The notes beneath the pieces were generated by a model. It saw nothing but the letters and a program-made list of their open reading frames with translations. It made no database searches and was not told where the DNA came from. A stretch of 64,000 nucleotides of DNA from Larus michahellis (lineage: Eukaryota; Chordata; Aves; Charadriiformes; Laridae): NCBI RefSeq assembly GCF_964199755.1, contig NC_133897.1, forward strand, positions 19,210,492 through 19,274,491, read 5' to 3'. The translations under genes and the position numbers were made by a program. This document shows positions 39,101-54,100 of the stretch, piece by piece. Each line of letters opens with the position of its first letter. Position 1 is the stretch's first letter.

Positions 39101-42100
39101 TGCAGAGCCGGGAGACAGCCATCTCCACGGGGGCTGGGGACCATCTCTCGGATTTCCTTTGCTAAATGCCGTGCCTCACAGAGGAGCACTCGTTGGCCAC
39201 CACACGGCTTTTGCATTATGGGGTCTTGGCTCTGCCATAATTTATACCAGTGTTTCATTTTAAATTCATTTGTAGTTCTGTTGATTTCACAAGCAGTTCT
39301 CAGAGCAACAAAGGTAAAGAGCGGCTACCTTTTTTGCACAACTGGGGTTTAGACTATCATAAAGGTCTAAACTTCCTTCTGCAATGGTCAGTAGGTTTGA
39401 GTGGCACTCTGTTGCCATTTCGCCTTATTTTTTATCTATTGTATTGCTTTTCTTAGAAAAAGTGAGTTTTTAATGAAGATTTGTGTTCATTAGTGAGCTT
39501 TGAATGCTGTACGTCTAATGAATATTTACATAAATGTTGCTGAAGGGCTGAGTTCGTTGCATACTTTAAATCTGATGTTTTAATTCTAGCTTCTGCTAGA
39601 ATTACAAAAGCAGTGCATTTTTAGAGATGCGTGAATTTTCGTTTATCTTCTTTATTCTATGAGGAATATTTTCAATGCATTAAAATATGTACAAATTCCC
39701 CAAATGATTACTCTGTTTTTGTCAATATTCAGCTGAGAAACTGCATCACAGTTTGATAACATAAAAAAGGAGGATGTTAAGCAGAACAACATATTTAAAA
39801 AAGCCAAATAGCTCATGGAGTTTATAAAGTAGCTCTAAACCTATTTTCGCAGCAACTCTTGCCTCACTAATTGCTGGGCTACATTTCTGAGAAATAAATC
39901 AAAAGTTAATGGGCAAGCCTGTGTTGTTTTACCAAGGAAAGCAAACCAACTAGCTGTATCATTGTTCTTGGTTTGTTTTTTTTTTTGTCTGTTTTGGAAG
40001 CAGAAAAGCTAGTAAACTTACTTTTTGTTTGGCTTCAAGAATTCTTCTTTCAAGGTCTGATGGGATCATTTTCCCTCTGGAGCAAGAGAGAGTTATATTA
40101 GAAATTTGATCTTGAAATCAGCTCTTGCTGTTACTTCTTCTCTTAATAGGAAACCCAAGTAAGGGACAAAGTTACGTTTTTTGCCCAAGGCTTATGCAGC
40201 ATTGAGGAACACAGAAAGACTCTGACCATTAGTCTGAGTTATTACCCTAATTATTTTGTCAACCAGTTTGCATCAATATGGTGATGGTAACTGAGAGAAG
40301 TTATCTCGTGGCCACCCCCGTTAAAGTCTGACGCTGCTCCATGGAGCCTCCTGGTCCTGTTAGATGTTACAGCCCTAGGAATATGCACCAGACTCCCATG
40401 GGGAGACTCAGCCCAGGGTCTCAAGAAGCTCAATGGGTGTGAAACCCCATGGTCCCCTTTCAGCAGGCAAAGAAAATGCCAGCTGAGCTGCATGGCCCGG
40501 AGCAGCTCTGGTGTAAGCTGTTGTCTCTGTGTTTACATCTGAGGGATGAACTCATTTCAGGGCAACTGTTTCACGGTTTGGTGCATTACATGTTCGCATT
40601 TGCTTGAGGCAGGATATGAGAAGAAGTTACCAGCCTGGACTCATTAAATGCACTGTCAGGCCCTTTGTATTGTCTGTATATTTTATTTGCAACACCTTAT
40701 GGTATGAACGTTCTACCTGAGTTTCAGACTCAGTGGTATAAGGCTTGAAGGCTAATTTATGAAATCCTGCAAATTAATGAGGCACAATTTAAAACAATGC
40801 TGATACTGAATATTGAGGTTAAAGTTTTCTTTGCTCTAGCCACAAGCAAGACTATCTAAGAAGAGACAGTACGCATAAGAGCAATACAAATACGACAGTT
40901 CCCTATGTTACAGGAATAAAATCTTCACTGGCTTTGAATGTTGTCTGCTTAGATTAATATTATTTTTTAAAGACTTTTTCAGTTCTCAATACAGCTGTAC
41001 GTATTTTTTCTTTCACTAAGCACTGATTTCCCATTGCTATGAAAAAAGAACAACCTTTACTAAAGCTCAAAATACTAGTTTCAGGGAAACAAATAAAACC
41101 ATTAGTTTTAGTTTTGATTTTGCATAAAAAACCCCATTTTCATGACATTTAGATGAATTTAAATAAAACAATGTATTATTAATTTCTTATAATAAGATAC
41201 TGCTAGGTTTTTCAAGTTTTCATTCTTACATAGCTCATAACAAGGCAGTCATTTTTTCAGCAGAAATAGGTTTGTACTCTTGAGTTTTTTGCAAAATCTG
41301 CCTGGCATTTTACTTATTCAAAACAGTAAAAGACTAACTGAAAAGAAAAAGCTCTACCAAGTCTAAAAACTAGCCCTGATCTTTCTTGCAGAAGTTCAGG
41401 GTCTAAGGAGTATTCAACTCATAGTGAGTTGAGTCTTTTCTTCAACTCAGTGAGTTGTTTTTTCTTCAAAAACTGTTTCTGGGATCATTAGAGGAATAAA
41501 GAAAAAAAAAAAACACATGCCAAAGGAGGCAATGAGGTCTTTCTCCAAACATAGTTTATATATTGTGTTTTAATGATTTCTAATTTGTTGAGCTTGTGCA
41601 TAGAAATGCACACAAAGCTGGGCAGACCCCTTCACTGCCAATGGTTTTTTACCAAGACAAGTGATTATCCAGCCCCTGGTCATGTTGAGTATGTGCAGGA
41701 ATTCATGGCCAGGAGAGCGCAATGTCCAAGCAATGCCAAGGTTTACTAGGGAGCAAGCAGCAGGTTGGCTTTCAGTATAGTCCAAACTCATGCTGGAGCA
41801 CTCCACAACAAGCAAACTAGCCAACAGCATTGCTTATTTGCACAGCTTTTTCATGTGTTATCATCTCAGATGACTTAGGACACTTAAAATGCATTGCAAA
41901 ACAACAAGCTGCTTCTTAGACAAATCTCCCGCAGATAATGTGGCCGGGGGTTACACAAGATATGCTAGGCAGCATCAGAGGCAGGAGGGCTACAGGGGGA
42001 GGCAGAAGAGACTCCGCAGCAAAAGGACACTGAGGATGGAATGAGGGTTAGTGTCAAAGTCTTCTCGTATTACCCACATTTGTACACAGTCTTCGCTGCT

Positions 42101-45100
42101 GCCACACCAGACTGAAGTGTTACGACCCCAAACCTGCAGGTAATACACTACTACTACCAATATGTCTGTGTGGTAGTAAATGAGGCAATGGAAATATATG
42201 GTTGTCCAGTCTCAGGCATGACCAAGAATGTGATTTTCTACATGTTTTCCTGGCTTGAAATTCACCACACATTCATGGTCCCATGATACAGCAAACCCAG
42301 GCAAACTTGGGGGTGTGGGTCAGGATGGGGAAGAGAGGAGCCACCAACAAGTGTGTTTGGCCATGCTGGAAACATCAAAAAGATCGCATGGTGCCGCCTC
42401 ACACTCCCATAGGTCTCCATCTTCACAGCGGTTCCTCTCCACCACACCAGCCCACCTCCCGCGCCAACAGCCCACTTTGTCCTGGTGGTGTCTGCTGGGA
42501 TTTGGTGAGACATGCAGTAATCCTGCTGTTTACTCCAGGGTGGGTAGGGTAAGCATTGTGGTCTTCACAGAAAATCATCACGCTGAATTTGCCCAAGAAG
42601 AAAAAGAAGACACGACTTCATTGATCCACATCTGTCTTTAGTGAATAGAAACAATTGGAGGTTTATTTTGATGTGTGTTGGTTGTGTTGATGTTGTCATT
42701 AATTCCTCTTCACGGAGTGCTCAGTCTTTTGTTAATAAAGAGATAATAAGTCCATAAGTCAATATGCAGGCACTGTGATTAGCACTGTAAATTGCTTAGT
42801 TGGTGCTCTTCTTATAATGTAGGAGCAGAGTATTTTGATAGCAGTAAAACCTTCCCTTTATGCTACAACCATAAATAATTCAATACCTTATAACAATCTG
42901 ATATTTGTGACTCATAGTAAGAGCATTTTCTGTTGAAAAGATTCTCCATAGAATGAATAAAGACTGTTCTATTAATTTTTGTCCCATAGAAAGCTTTTTT
43001 TTCCTGTAAAATTGAAAATCTTCATCAGAACATTTTGATTTTGTTAATATATCTTTGTTTTTCTCAAAATTGGTTTTCGTAGAGAATCAAACCAAGAAGT
43101 TATCTACCACTGGTTTTGGAGTGCCTATGGGACCTGTGGGTTAGGTGCCTGCTGTGCTGCCCCTTTCCACGGGCCATCTCCCTCCTTGGCCTGTGCTGCC
43201 TACAATGCTGCCAAGACCCTTCTCGGCACGTCCCATTGCAAGAGTGTCCCCATCAAAGGCACTGTGGGAACGTAGTCAACACGAGAAGGATGATGGGGGC
43301 ACGAAGTAACAGAATTACTTGAAGTGAACTTCAAGACCTTTTATGAGCTCCAAAAACTGACTCGTAAAGAAGCTACTGACAGAGTCAGTTCCTCAAGTGG
43401 GATAAATTAGTGTAAGGTTGCTGGAGATGACAGCACTACGATGAATTACACCAACTGTTGACTGCATCCTATATGCGCTCTCTGAGCTGAGCACCTGACG
43501 ATCCTCTTTATGTACCAATAAAAAGAGCTGCATTTGGCATCTTTACTTACCTTTCATCACATCTAATCAGAATCACACTATCTGTACCAATACCCAAGGC
43601 CGCAGCTCCTTTCTTCACAGAAAAGTGACTCTGAAAACGATACATTTATTATTATTTATGATTTTTATGATTATTTCTTATCCAATTTAATATAAAACAC
43701 CACACTCTTGCAAGCCCTTCAGCAAGTAGTCCCACACAGGCAGTAATTCTATTCATAGACTTTTTGGAAACTGATGACTGTGATTTGAGGCTTCCTATCA
43801 GGTCACTACAGTCAGTTAGAGAAACAGCAATCACTCTAATCTGGATCTACTCCTGGAATATTAAATACACAACTGTGGCTGATGATGGACCCAAATTTTC
43901 ACCTTGATGCATACCTGCGGCTTCTATTGCTTGTACGGATTCAGCTATGAGCTTAATTTACTGAAACAAAAAATTCTCCCCTAGAGAATTCATTTAGTTT
44001 GTGGCATCCAGAGTGATGTGCTTTTGCTGTGTAACTTCTGGCCAAATAATATACTGAGAGAAATTAAGATAGGAAGCCTAATTGTGATCTCATGCCAGTG
44101 AAAGCTAGTAATAACTCCCATTAATAAATAATACTGCAGTTTAAAATCAGAACTGGGCTATTAGTAAGACTATTAGTTAATCTGTATGTACAGAATAAAA
44201 TGTGGACGTTATATACTGGAGTGCAAGTCAGCCTAATTTTCTCTAGCTCATAGGACTTAACTCCTGAGCCAGTGTTGGTTTATAATTCAAATACAAATCC
44301 TAGTGATTATGATAATGAAATAGTTTTCTATCAAATTATACCACCACGAATCTGATTTTGTATTAACTCAAACCCAGCTGTAACAATATTGTCCAGAGTA
44401 ATTTTAACTACAGATTATTAAACTTTAAAGAAATGGAAAGTCTATGTATACTACAGTACCATTAGCTTAGGATGTAACACTATAAAAAACATCAAGGAGA
44501 TTCAAATTTCACAGGGCTTTTTAGGTGTCTATGATGTTAAAGAAGAAAAGAAGACATATAGTCTGCAGAAGACCACAAAGCAGAGAAGTGATCACTATTG
44601 CTTTGTCAGAGGAGTGTTTCAACGGTAATGTGAGCAGCAGAGAGCTGTAGGGAAAGAGATGGACATGACAGTTACGCACATCTGCTTCACTTAAAGGCTG
44701 TGAAGTCAGTGGGATCTCACTGCATACTGAACGGCTCTGTACGTACAAACACTTTGAGAAATGCAAATCAATTGTAAACCAACTTCATCAAAGAGAGAGG
44801 AAGAAGAGCACGACTACAACATGTACGTTCAACTTAACAAGTAAAAAAACAAACCTTGTGTTTTAAAAATTGCTCAGGGGGTAGTTTTCATTGAGTCCCA
44901 ACTGCTATGGTTAAGGTTGCATGAGAGTTTCCACTCCAAAATCCTTTTTTCATATGCGTCTAACTCACCATTTTGGCTGAAATGCTTCAAGTTTTCATGA
45001 CGCCCATTGACTTTTTCAAGATTCAGACATTTTGAAGAAGTTCGGATTGCATTTGAGCCATGATTCATTGGTGACACATGGACAATTTGAAAACACTTCA

Positions 45101-48100
45101 GGTAAATGGCCTTTTTCATACTGCATTGATTTTTTTTTTTAACACAGTGGGTTGGTATAGCTTTCTCCCATGGGGCACGGCTGCAGCATAACAACAAGGT
45201 GTATTGAGCAGCCATTGACCGTGTTGCCTAGACTTAAAATCAGCTTTTAAGGCCCTAGTACAGCAAAACATCCTAAGCCCCTGAACAAAGCACGTTCCGA
45301 AATGTAAACATATGCATGTCAGACTGACTTTCGCACAGGCTGATGATCAAACGAAATGTATACCCATGTGTTTAGAGGAGCAACAAGGAATTTGTGCCTG
45401 TGCTTAAGTATTTTGCTAAATTAGACTGGGTTCATTGCAGCTAGTCTAATCAGGCTTAAGTCATCAAGTAAGCTCCCTCCGCGTTCTGGAGGAAACAGGC
45501 ACCTCCAAGGAAGGATCCATCCAGCATGAGGGTTGCTGGTTTAGACTGGGTGCTGAATGACATCAGGTGAGGAGATTTCCACCCCCTCCCTGCAGACCAA
45601 ACCCTGTGATATCTGCTGTCTGTGAGTGGAAAGTGTACAGCACCTGCAGGCATTGCCTCTCTGGAAACTGCTAGATGGTTGATTTTAACACACTGTTATT
45701 GTCTAGCTGATTAAAATCACAGGTTAGTGGTATACTCAGATTAGATAGGGATTTTGCCCGGCTGTTTTTCTAGTTGGGGTCACAAGGTGCTAGGAAGTAT
45801 TTACACTGAACATCATGGGCCTGCTCAGCATCACACTGATATTTTTCATGGCACGTTCCTTATTTCGTGTAACTCAATTTTTGAACAAATACATTTCCAT
45901 AAGCTTCACCAGCTTAGCCAGTGGACTCTTCCCAAGTACAAATGCACTGTAGATTAAGGCTTGGACTGTGACCCATCCACAAACCTCTAGGCATGGAAGA
46001 TACTTCAGTCTCCTCCCAGCCTTGGGGTTTCCCTGAGCCCCATGGTGCAGCAATGCGACTTTAGAAGAGGCCATGAGGAGGCTACCACCATCAAGAGGCT
46101 TATAAAAATTCCCAAGTTCAGGAAGGTATCTTTGAACGCTGCAAAAATTGAAACAGACCTAGAATATTGCCAGCATAATGACAGTTGAGTGACATGCTAT
46201 GTGAAGCTAGAATTGAATGTATAGACTTAAAAAAATGCGGGGTTTATTCATGTATTACACAAACCGATGTGCACATACTGGGTAGTGTAATACGTAAATA
46301 CAGGTAGAGAGGCAGGAGTAAAGAGTCACAGATATATTTCACTGGTTTTGAGTCAATGACATTACATTGAGTAATTTTACTCCTTATTCTATACTAGTTA
46401 AAATAGATTTACTATTGCAATTTGTTTGTCTAATAGAAAATAGAACTATTCAAAGTGCCTTAAGAAAAGAAAATACAGCTTGAATGGTTTACCATGAGGA
46501 AGCAAATTAAGCCCATGTGCTCAAAGGCATCCACTGGAATATGGCCAAGCTCAGCTGCCTCATCGAGGAGTCTCGTGGCACTGCTAAAATGGCATTGGGG
46601 AAGAAAATGAATGTAGTGCTGATAGCTTGGTTGCCTGAAGGCTTTTTACAGACTGAAGTAAATTCGGCGGTCAGGAACCAAAACAGGTTTAGGGATAAAT
46701 TGGGAAGGAACACTGAATTCTGCACACAGAAGGGCAAATGCAATTACAATTTCTAAACAAACTTTGAATATGAAATTGCTTGATCTGTGTATACAATCAC
46801 AGATCTCTGACTGCTATTATGTCTTTGGGTCTCAGGGTAACATCAGAGGAATTACTCCAATTGCCTGAGAGGCTCTAAAAGAGACAGAATTAAAGTGAAA
46901 ACGGAAAAAAATACAGTTTTAAGAGCAAAGAAAACTTCCCTAATGATGATGTATGTTAAACTTTACTTTAATGTTCCTGGGATGGTGCTGAAAATTTGGT
47001 TGCCTGTGTAATATAAAGGTAAACATAGAAAAATATAAAGGTCAAAGAGAAGGAATTGTAGAAATAAGCCTGTTTAGACAGAACTCCTGGCAGATTCAGC
47101 TGGGCTAATAGGGAAGGACATTAATTGTGGCCCCTTTGGGAATACGGGGGCTACAGACTGTTCGGCCACGCAGGGAAGTGAGCCTGAACACCAGCTTTCA
47201 CGACACAGCCATGTAGGAGTTGCGCAGATCTCAAGTCTTAGGGTGGGAGAACCCGGGTCAAAAAGGGAGGACAGGGCAGCCTGCCTGATGCCAGTCCTGC
47301 AGGAAAAAACCAGGCTAGGAGAAGCTGGCAGGTCCAAAGCTTCACCACTGTCCTGTGCTTGCCAGAGACAGGAGGACACCCCGTTGGGAGCGGGCTGTCA
47401 CTGCGGCTTTCTCCCTCCCTGCGGTGTTGCATTGCAAAAGGGTGCATGGAAGAGCACAAATACATCCGCAATAGAGATGAACCCCAATTTGTCTCTGAAA
47501 AGAAACGTGGTTAAAATGCAGTGGTGAAAGAGAAGGCATAGAGTATTAGTCAATATTAGTGACAAGAGCATATTATTGGTCAGGAAAAAAATTGGCGATT
47601 TTGAGCCAGGGGAATCTTCCCTTTCTCTAAAATTTCAAAAGCCGTTAGGAATAAGTTTGTTTGCCTGATAGCCACTTTTTCATAGTTAACTTTGTAAAGT
47701 AAAAATATACTGTAAATTTATTACGGGTGCAATAATGAATAGGTCTTTTGGAAAAAAGAAGAATTAGATAATTAAAAATGTTATGATGCTGAAAAATATG
47801 GCATTGTTATCTTAAATGAACAGCACTTCAATATGCAGATGCTTCTATTTTTATAGCTTGCTAAATTAATTGCTTATAATCCGGCATGGCTGAAGCTGTC
47901 AGGAAGAACCATCCTCCTGCCGTGAGCCCCGAAGGCCAGGGCTGTTTTTTCAGATTGCAGTGGCTCCCTGCTCACATAAATCCAGAGTGGCACAAGCTTT
48001 GTGAAGGGAGCTCATCAGGAGCGAGTTCCCAAACGCTGAGTGAGCTGAGCCATCCAGCAGCCGAAACCTCTCCGCGGTCTGCAGGTTTGGTCGCTGGCAG

Positions 48101-51100
48101 ACCTGGACTCCAGCCTCACCCCATCAGCCACACGCCAGCAGAGGAGGTGGACACGCTTTCCCCTCCACCTCTCCTGGGCTTTAAACAATGTGGCATGCCT
48201 AGAGGTGTAGGCTGGGCTACTTCTTTCTTAATTTTAATCATCTAAAAATGTGTGGCTGGTCTAGGCTTGCTTTTTGGGCTCCCTCAATAGTAGGGAAGAA
48301 AGGGTACCTCCAGAAGGCACCTCATCCTTGAAGCTTTGGCACCCATTTTAGATAAGGACGAGCTGTCTTCTGCAGATCTTGCTCTTTTTATTGGCTATAA
48401 AAAGTGTGTAGACAAACTCAGATTAAGTGTTTATGCTTTAGGTGATTAAAGTTAATCGACATGAATCCTATCTTCAACATCTAATTGTAAGCTATAGCTT
48501 TTCCATCAACTATCTACAAAAAGAGTATACTGTGTCCCATCACATTTTTAAATACACTGTAATGATATATGTATTTGATATTGTTTCTCTTAGCTGCTGC
48601 TATTCAGTTTTTAAAGTCATTACTAAATGTTGTGAGACCAATGAATATATTAATGTTTCTGCACAACAGACTAATATTTCCATCTTTCGCATTTTTGAAA
48701 AATATAATTTCACACTGCTTCTCTAAACCAGCAAGACTCACTTGTTTTTTTCCAGTGTGGATAGTTTTACAGCATTATCTGCCGATAAGAAACGTTGCAC
48801 GAGTTCAGGAGGATCGTCTGGCAGTGTAAAAGTCACAAGATACTGACCAGATGAAGGATTAGACCCAAATGACAAATGTCTCCTTTGGGATAGGCCACCC
48901 TAGAGCACTATTCTTCTGGAAAATGTTTTTACTTTGATTTGAATGGCGTTACTTGAATTACGTTGCTCCTCAAGTAAGACCAAATTTTTACCGTTTCCCC
49001 CTGGCTTCAAATACCACCCAATGCATTAGGGTAATGCAAAGAAAGAACGTGTGAATCCATTAGTTTGATTTTTAGTTTCCTTAGGTGGAAACAAAACTAC
49101 TCCCTGCTTACTCTGTACACTCAGAAGTCTAACTTACAGCTTCGTAATTCATGCTACACGATGGAAAACACGATCTCCAGGCTCCTCAAATCTTTCCCTG
49201 GAAGCCCCACCAGAGAGGTCACCCCTTGGACTGCATCTTGCAGGTGGCACTCCTGAAAACTGTCTCCTAAATTGCCTAGCCAGAGGGCAACGCTACATAC
49301 CATGGAAGTGGTGGGACTAGAGATCAGCTTTTCATTCTACACAGAAAACAACCCAAATCTTCCGTAGGCTGTGTGAAATGGAGGGCTATCAAGCTGTCTG
49401 CATTGAGACAGAAGTCACTTTTTAATTTCCTTCTGCACGAAGAACCTCCATATTAGGTTTCAGAAACTGTTCAGACAGAAACTTTGCCAAAGACACTCTC
49501 CTCCCACAGCTACGGGTGTAGTTTGTCGTATTCCCTGCAAATAATGGGGCTTGTCCACAAGGGGAAATCAGCATGCAAGAAGCTGAGGCACTGATTTATT
49601 GCAAACTGCCTCCCATCTAGTTGCTGTGTGGATGCTGCATGCACTATGGCTGAGAGGGTGCTCCCCTACCACTGCAGACAAGCCACCTCTCACAGGTGCT
49701 CTTGGTGATCCCCAGAGGATGAGGTCCCTCCGAGTATGTCTGGCTGTCTACAATGCTGACACCTTATACCCGAGCAGCCAACAGACCCTCCCTTCACAGT
49801 CAGCGCACGCTGGAGCTGCACTCCCAGTGAAGCCTCGGGCAGCAGCTAGTTCGCCCCAAAAGCAGGGCAAATGGGGGGATGCCGGGGGTAGAGAGAGCCT
49901 CTCTGTATCCTTTTGGGTCTCTAACTGGGTGAAGAGGTCCCTTACTGTCAGATCAGACTCAGTCACCTGCCAGTTCTTACTCTGCATTTTCTTTTCCAAA
50001 GCTATGACATCTCCTTGGTGAGCACCTGGCAAGACATTCCTCCTTAGGGGGATGCTAGAGGGATGGGAAATGAGGAAAGCTGATGAGGACTACCTGAGCA
50101 CAGTCTTGCTGGGTTGGAGAACAGAGGAGATGAAGAAATCTCTATGTCTTTCCAATCATGACCAGCTTTTTTTTCCATTTTCTGAACTGTGTATTGAGTC
50201 TGTACAGCCCCTAATTAAACATCAAGTCCGTGGAAAAGCTGCAAGTCTCTTACGCTATTTTAGTACTACCAATAAAAAGGACAAAGACTGTTTTGTAACC
50301 TGAACCCAACTAGTTCTCCACGGCTAAACTCTTCCTTTCTACACCCCTTTCCTCCTCAGGGCAAGATGACTTTGTCCTTTTTGCCTGCTAGGGGTGATCT
50401 CTGCTCCATGCTATTCCCAGTTACTGTTGGATGCTGTTTCAGAGATTGCTGGTTGGCCAGGTCAAAATCACAACAGGGAATGGGTTAAAATTCAACAGGA
50501 CTTGCCCTGTAGACAAATAGGTCAACTAAAATATTCTGAGAAGGCAGCTCTCCCTTTCGGCCCCTTTCTCCACACTGAAATAGAGATGTGCTCATCTGAA
50601 CGCTCACAGCAGCCCAAAGCTGATGCACTGGGACATAGGAGGAGGCCTTCATCTTAGATTTTTCATTGTGTTTGAAACAATAGACTAAAATAGCTTTTTA
50701 CAACTGGCATCCATCACTTTTACCCCTCTGAGTCAAAGTCTCTTGCGTCATGTGCAGTCCAGAACAGCTGCCCTGAAGGACATCACTCTGCTCCTGCACC
50801 GGCGCAGATGACAGACCCACTGATGATGCACTGGTGAATACACAGGATTGAATGAAGTCCTGAGTGCAAGTGCATCTCAGTAAAATTATACCTGGACCAA
50901 GATCGACTCAAGCAGTTATAGTGTACTTCACCATCACTGGTGAAACAGAAATAAGCAGAAGCAGAGTGAGAGGTAAGTCCTGGTCCTACTGAACAGCTTG
51001 GGGAAGATCTGCTTACTGGGAACATGCATGGTTAGAATAGTCCCATACCCTATTTTAAGCACCTAATGTAGGCTGTGTATGCCAGAAGGCTGATCTCTCT

Positions 51101-54100
51101 GTATGGTCAATGCACAGAAGTAGGTGAACCCCTCTCAAAGGTGATTTAGAACATCTAAATTAAGGAGTATTTAGGTTCCTAATTTGTATGCTCTGAGTTT
51201 GTCTCCAGAGGTGCCTCTCTTCACTGGTTGTGCAGAGAGTGAGGCTTCTAATTTAAGAACGTGATGCACTCCTAAATTAGGAAGGGAATTACTTTGGAGC
51301 TGCGAATTACTCCTCCCTTCCCTTCTCCCACACTGGCAGCTGAACCCATCACGGCATCAGACTGCGGCCAGATTCTGATTCCAGTAATATTGGCAGCAAT
51401 TGTGGTGTAACTTCATTCATTTATAGCAATAGAAGCTCTAGACTGGTAGAAATGAAAATAGAGTCAGGTCTGTGATGATGAAATTCTTGTCTGAGAACTG
51501 CTGATATTGGAATCTTTGCTTCTGACTGAAAATTCCAAGACAAAAATCTCCAAGTTTCTAAAGACTTGCAATAACTTTAAGCTTTGTTTACCACCTTGCC
51601 ATACATGCAGAGCATGTGGAAATGATAGTATTCCATTTGTACTTATGCTTGTTCCACAGCCATCATCTTACAAGAGCATCCAACTGTGGCAGAGAGAAAC
51701 TAGAATCAGGCTGGGGAGTCTAAAAGTAAGTAGAAGATCAGAATGACAGGATAAATAAGACAAATGATGTTCTCATATCTTAGTCTCTGTTGAGGTTCTG
51801 CATGACATTTCCTATCTAAAAAAGGACTGTAGTTCTGGACCTCCGCAATTCCTGTAACAGCCTCTACCATTTTGGGGTTAAACCCTAATCCCATATCCTT
51901 TGGGCAATTAAGAGTTAAAGGTTCCTGTCTCCATGTAGCGTGGTTTCTCAACTTCCCTAGAAATGTGTCATTACATACTTTATTAAAAACTTCACTGAGG
52001 AAGGGACAAAACTGTAATTTCAAGATACTTTTAAAATGTAACGGATTTTAGATGCTGTTCTACGGATTCTCTAGTATATTTGACTTTGGAATGTTTAATT
52101 TGCTGAGGGAACTGCTTCTTCCCTGGCATGAAAACACAATTATTAAAGCTCATTTTATTATTTTGAGACTGATAGCACAATTTGGTTCATTGTTTAACAT
52201 TCCATGACTATGAATACAATGAAATTCTCGAATGATTAATAGGATTTGTTATTTTAAATAATCATGCTGAATCTTATTTGCAAGACTTACTAGGTCTGTA
52301 ACTTACATACGAATAATGCATCTCTAGCTGTACAACCAATTTTGGAGAGCTGCTACTCATTTGTAGAATATCTTTCGCTTTGACTGCTTTGGGCACAATT
52401 ATTCTGCAACACGAAGCCCACAGTTGTGCATCGCATCTCATCCTGTTGCCATGAAATGCATCCTCAGAGGCATTTCCTCCCAGACATTTCTGGTCGGTTT
52501 TTAGGACGCTTTGCTCTTCACACTTGCACAGAATGGAAACACGTTCTCTGATAAGTCAAAAAAGGCAGCCAGGAGGATGTTGTTACCTAACATGGACAGT
52601 ATCCTGCTGAGCCTCAGCCACAAAAGAGTCCCTTCTGGCTGAGCCCACACAGCTGGAGAGAAATTTAGAAGCCTGAAGAAGAAAGCTCACATCCCCTCCT
52701 GGATACAACCCTTCCTCTTCCCCTTCCTCCTGCACAAGCATTCTCCACTATAAGCTGCAAGGAGTTTTAAGTGTCCATAAAGCCGATACAGACAGAAATA
52801 TGACTTCTGCATCGTTGTTCAAAGAACAAAAAATCTCTGTGTTTCTCCCATGAGGACCACTGATTTCTCCTGTGCCCACCTCCCCTCACCTCCTGCGCTG
52901 CCTGACCCCATCGGGGCCTGTGAGGGGCCCGGGTGTGCTGAAGCTTTTGCTCACAGAAACCCACAGCAAAGCCCCGTTCCCACCATATACCACAGCTGCT
53001 CTGCTGTACACACACACACGGCATTTCCATACTACTGTCTTCATGTATGTTATCACCCTCTCATTAAATAACAGCAGGAGGGCTTTCAGCTAGAAACATT
53101 TTGATTCCAAGTGATTTTCTGTTCCCCCAGAGTGACCCGCACAAAAGACATGCCTGGCAGAAAGCGCCAAAGCCCGACGATGAGTTCTCATCATTCGATG
53201 TGGTCCTTTCCATTCACATCGACATTTATACAGACACAAGTGAGAGAAAAAAAATGGCAGTGGTTTGTAGAGCCTGCTCTCTCTGGGTTTCAGCCACGGA
53301 CAACTGCACGGCTAATCCCTCTATATATCAAAAAGCCAGTCCCTTCCCATTTTTTTTTTATTCCCAGTGAAGGAGTAACAGAAATGAAGACAGTTGGCTA
53401 CAAATTCCCGTTCAGCTATTTTCTTCACCATAAATTCATACAAGCAGATGTAAACAGATAGGAAAAAACAGGAACACATACATGTTCTGATGTGAAGGCA
53501 ACCAGTCTGGGAATAGCTGCCATTCCTTTTTCTTTAACTTCTGGGAACATCTTGAAACGTGCAATCAACATAGCATACATGTTAGATATGGCACCACCTG
53601 GAGTCCACAGTAATATACTGTTACTTTTTCTATGCATTGTAATAATATTGCAGAACAAACGACAAGTCTTGCTATAGTTTTTCTAACTCCCATGTTAATG
53701 CTTCTGCCTAACGGCACATTCTTCTTCCTGACGCTCCTCACAGCTGGGTTGTGTAATAACAGGATCTACTACACCCAAATAACAATATATGCAAAAAGTA
53801 CTTCTGAAAAAAATGATGGGGGTTTCCTTTCATCCTCATTTTTGTTACCATTTCTCCTTTAGTCCCCAATCTTATCTTTCCATATGCCATCAACACATAA
53901 ACCCCATTCTGTTCCACCTCCCAAGCAGATGCCACCACAAGGCAACTTCCTAAGCAGCTTCCAAGGGCAAGCCCTCCCAAACTGGGGTGGTGTTTCATGC
54001 CCCTGCTCTGAGGAAACCCACACAGTGAGTCCCAACAGACACTATCTTCTGCATAACTGGAGTGTGGGGAGGGAAGAGAAAGGAAAAGGGGCCATTCTGA

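Noticed and set aside
53425..53658. Open frame extending both sides of exon 7
   Set aside because: Only the central part (53,482-53,597) matches GAD65. The flanks are intron read-through past canonical splice sites.
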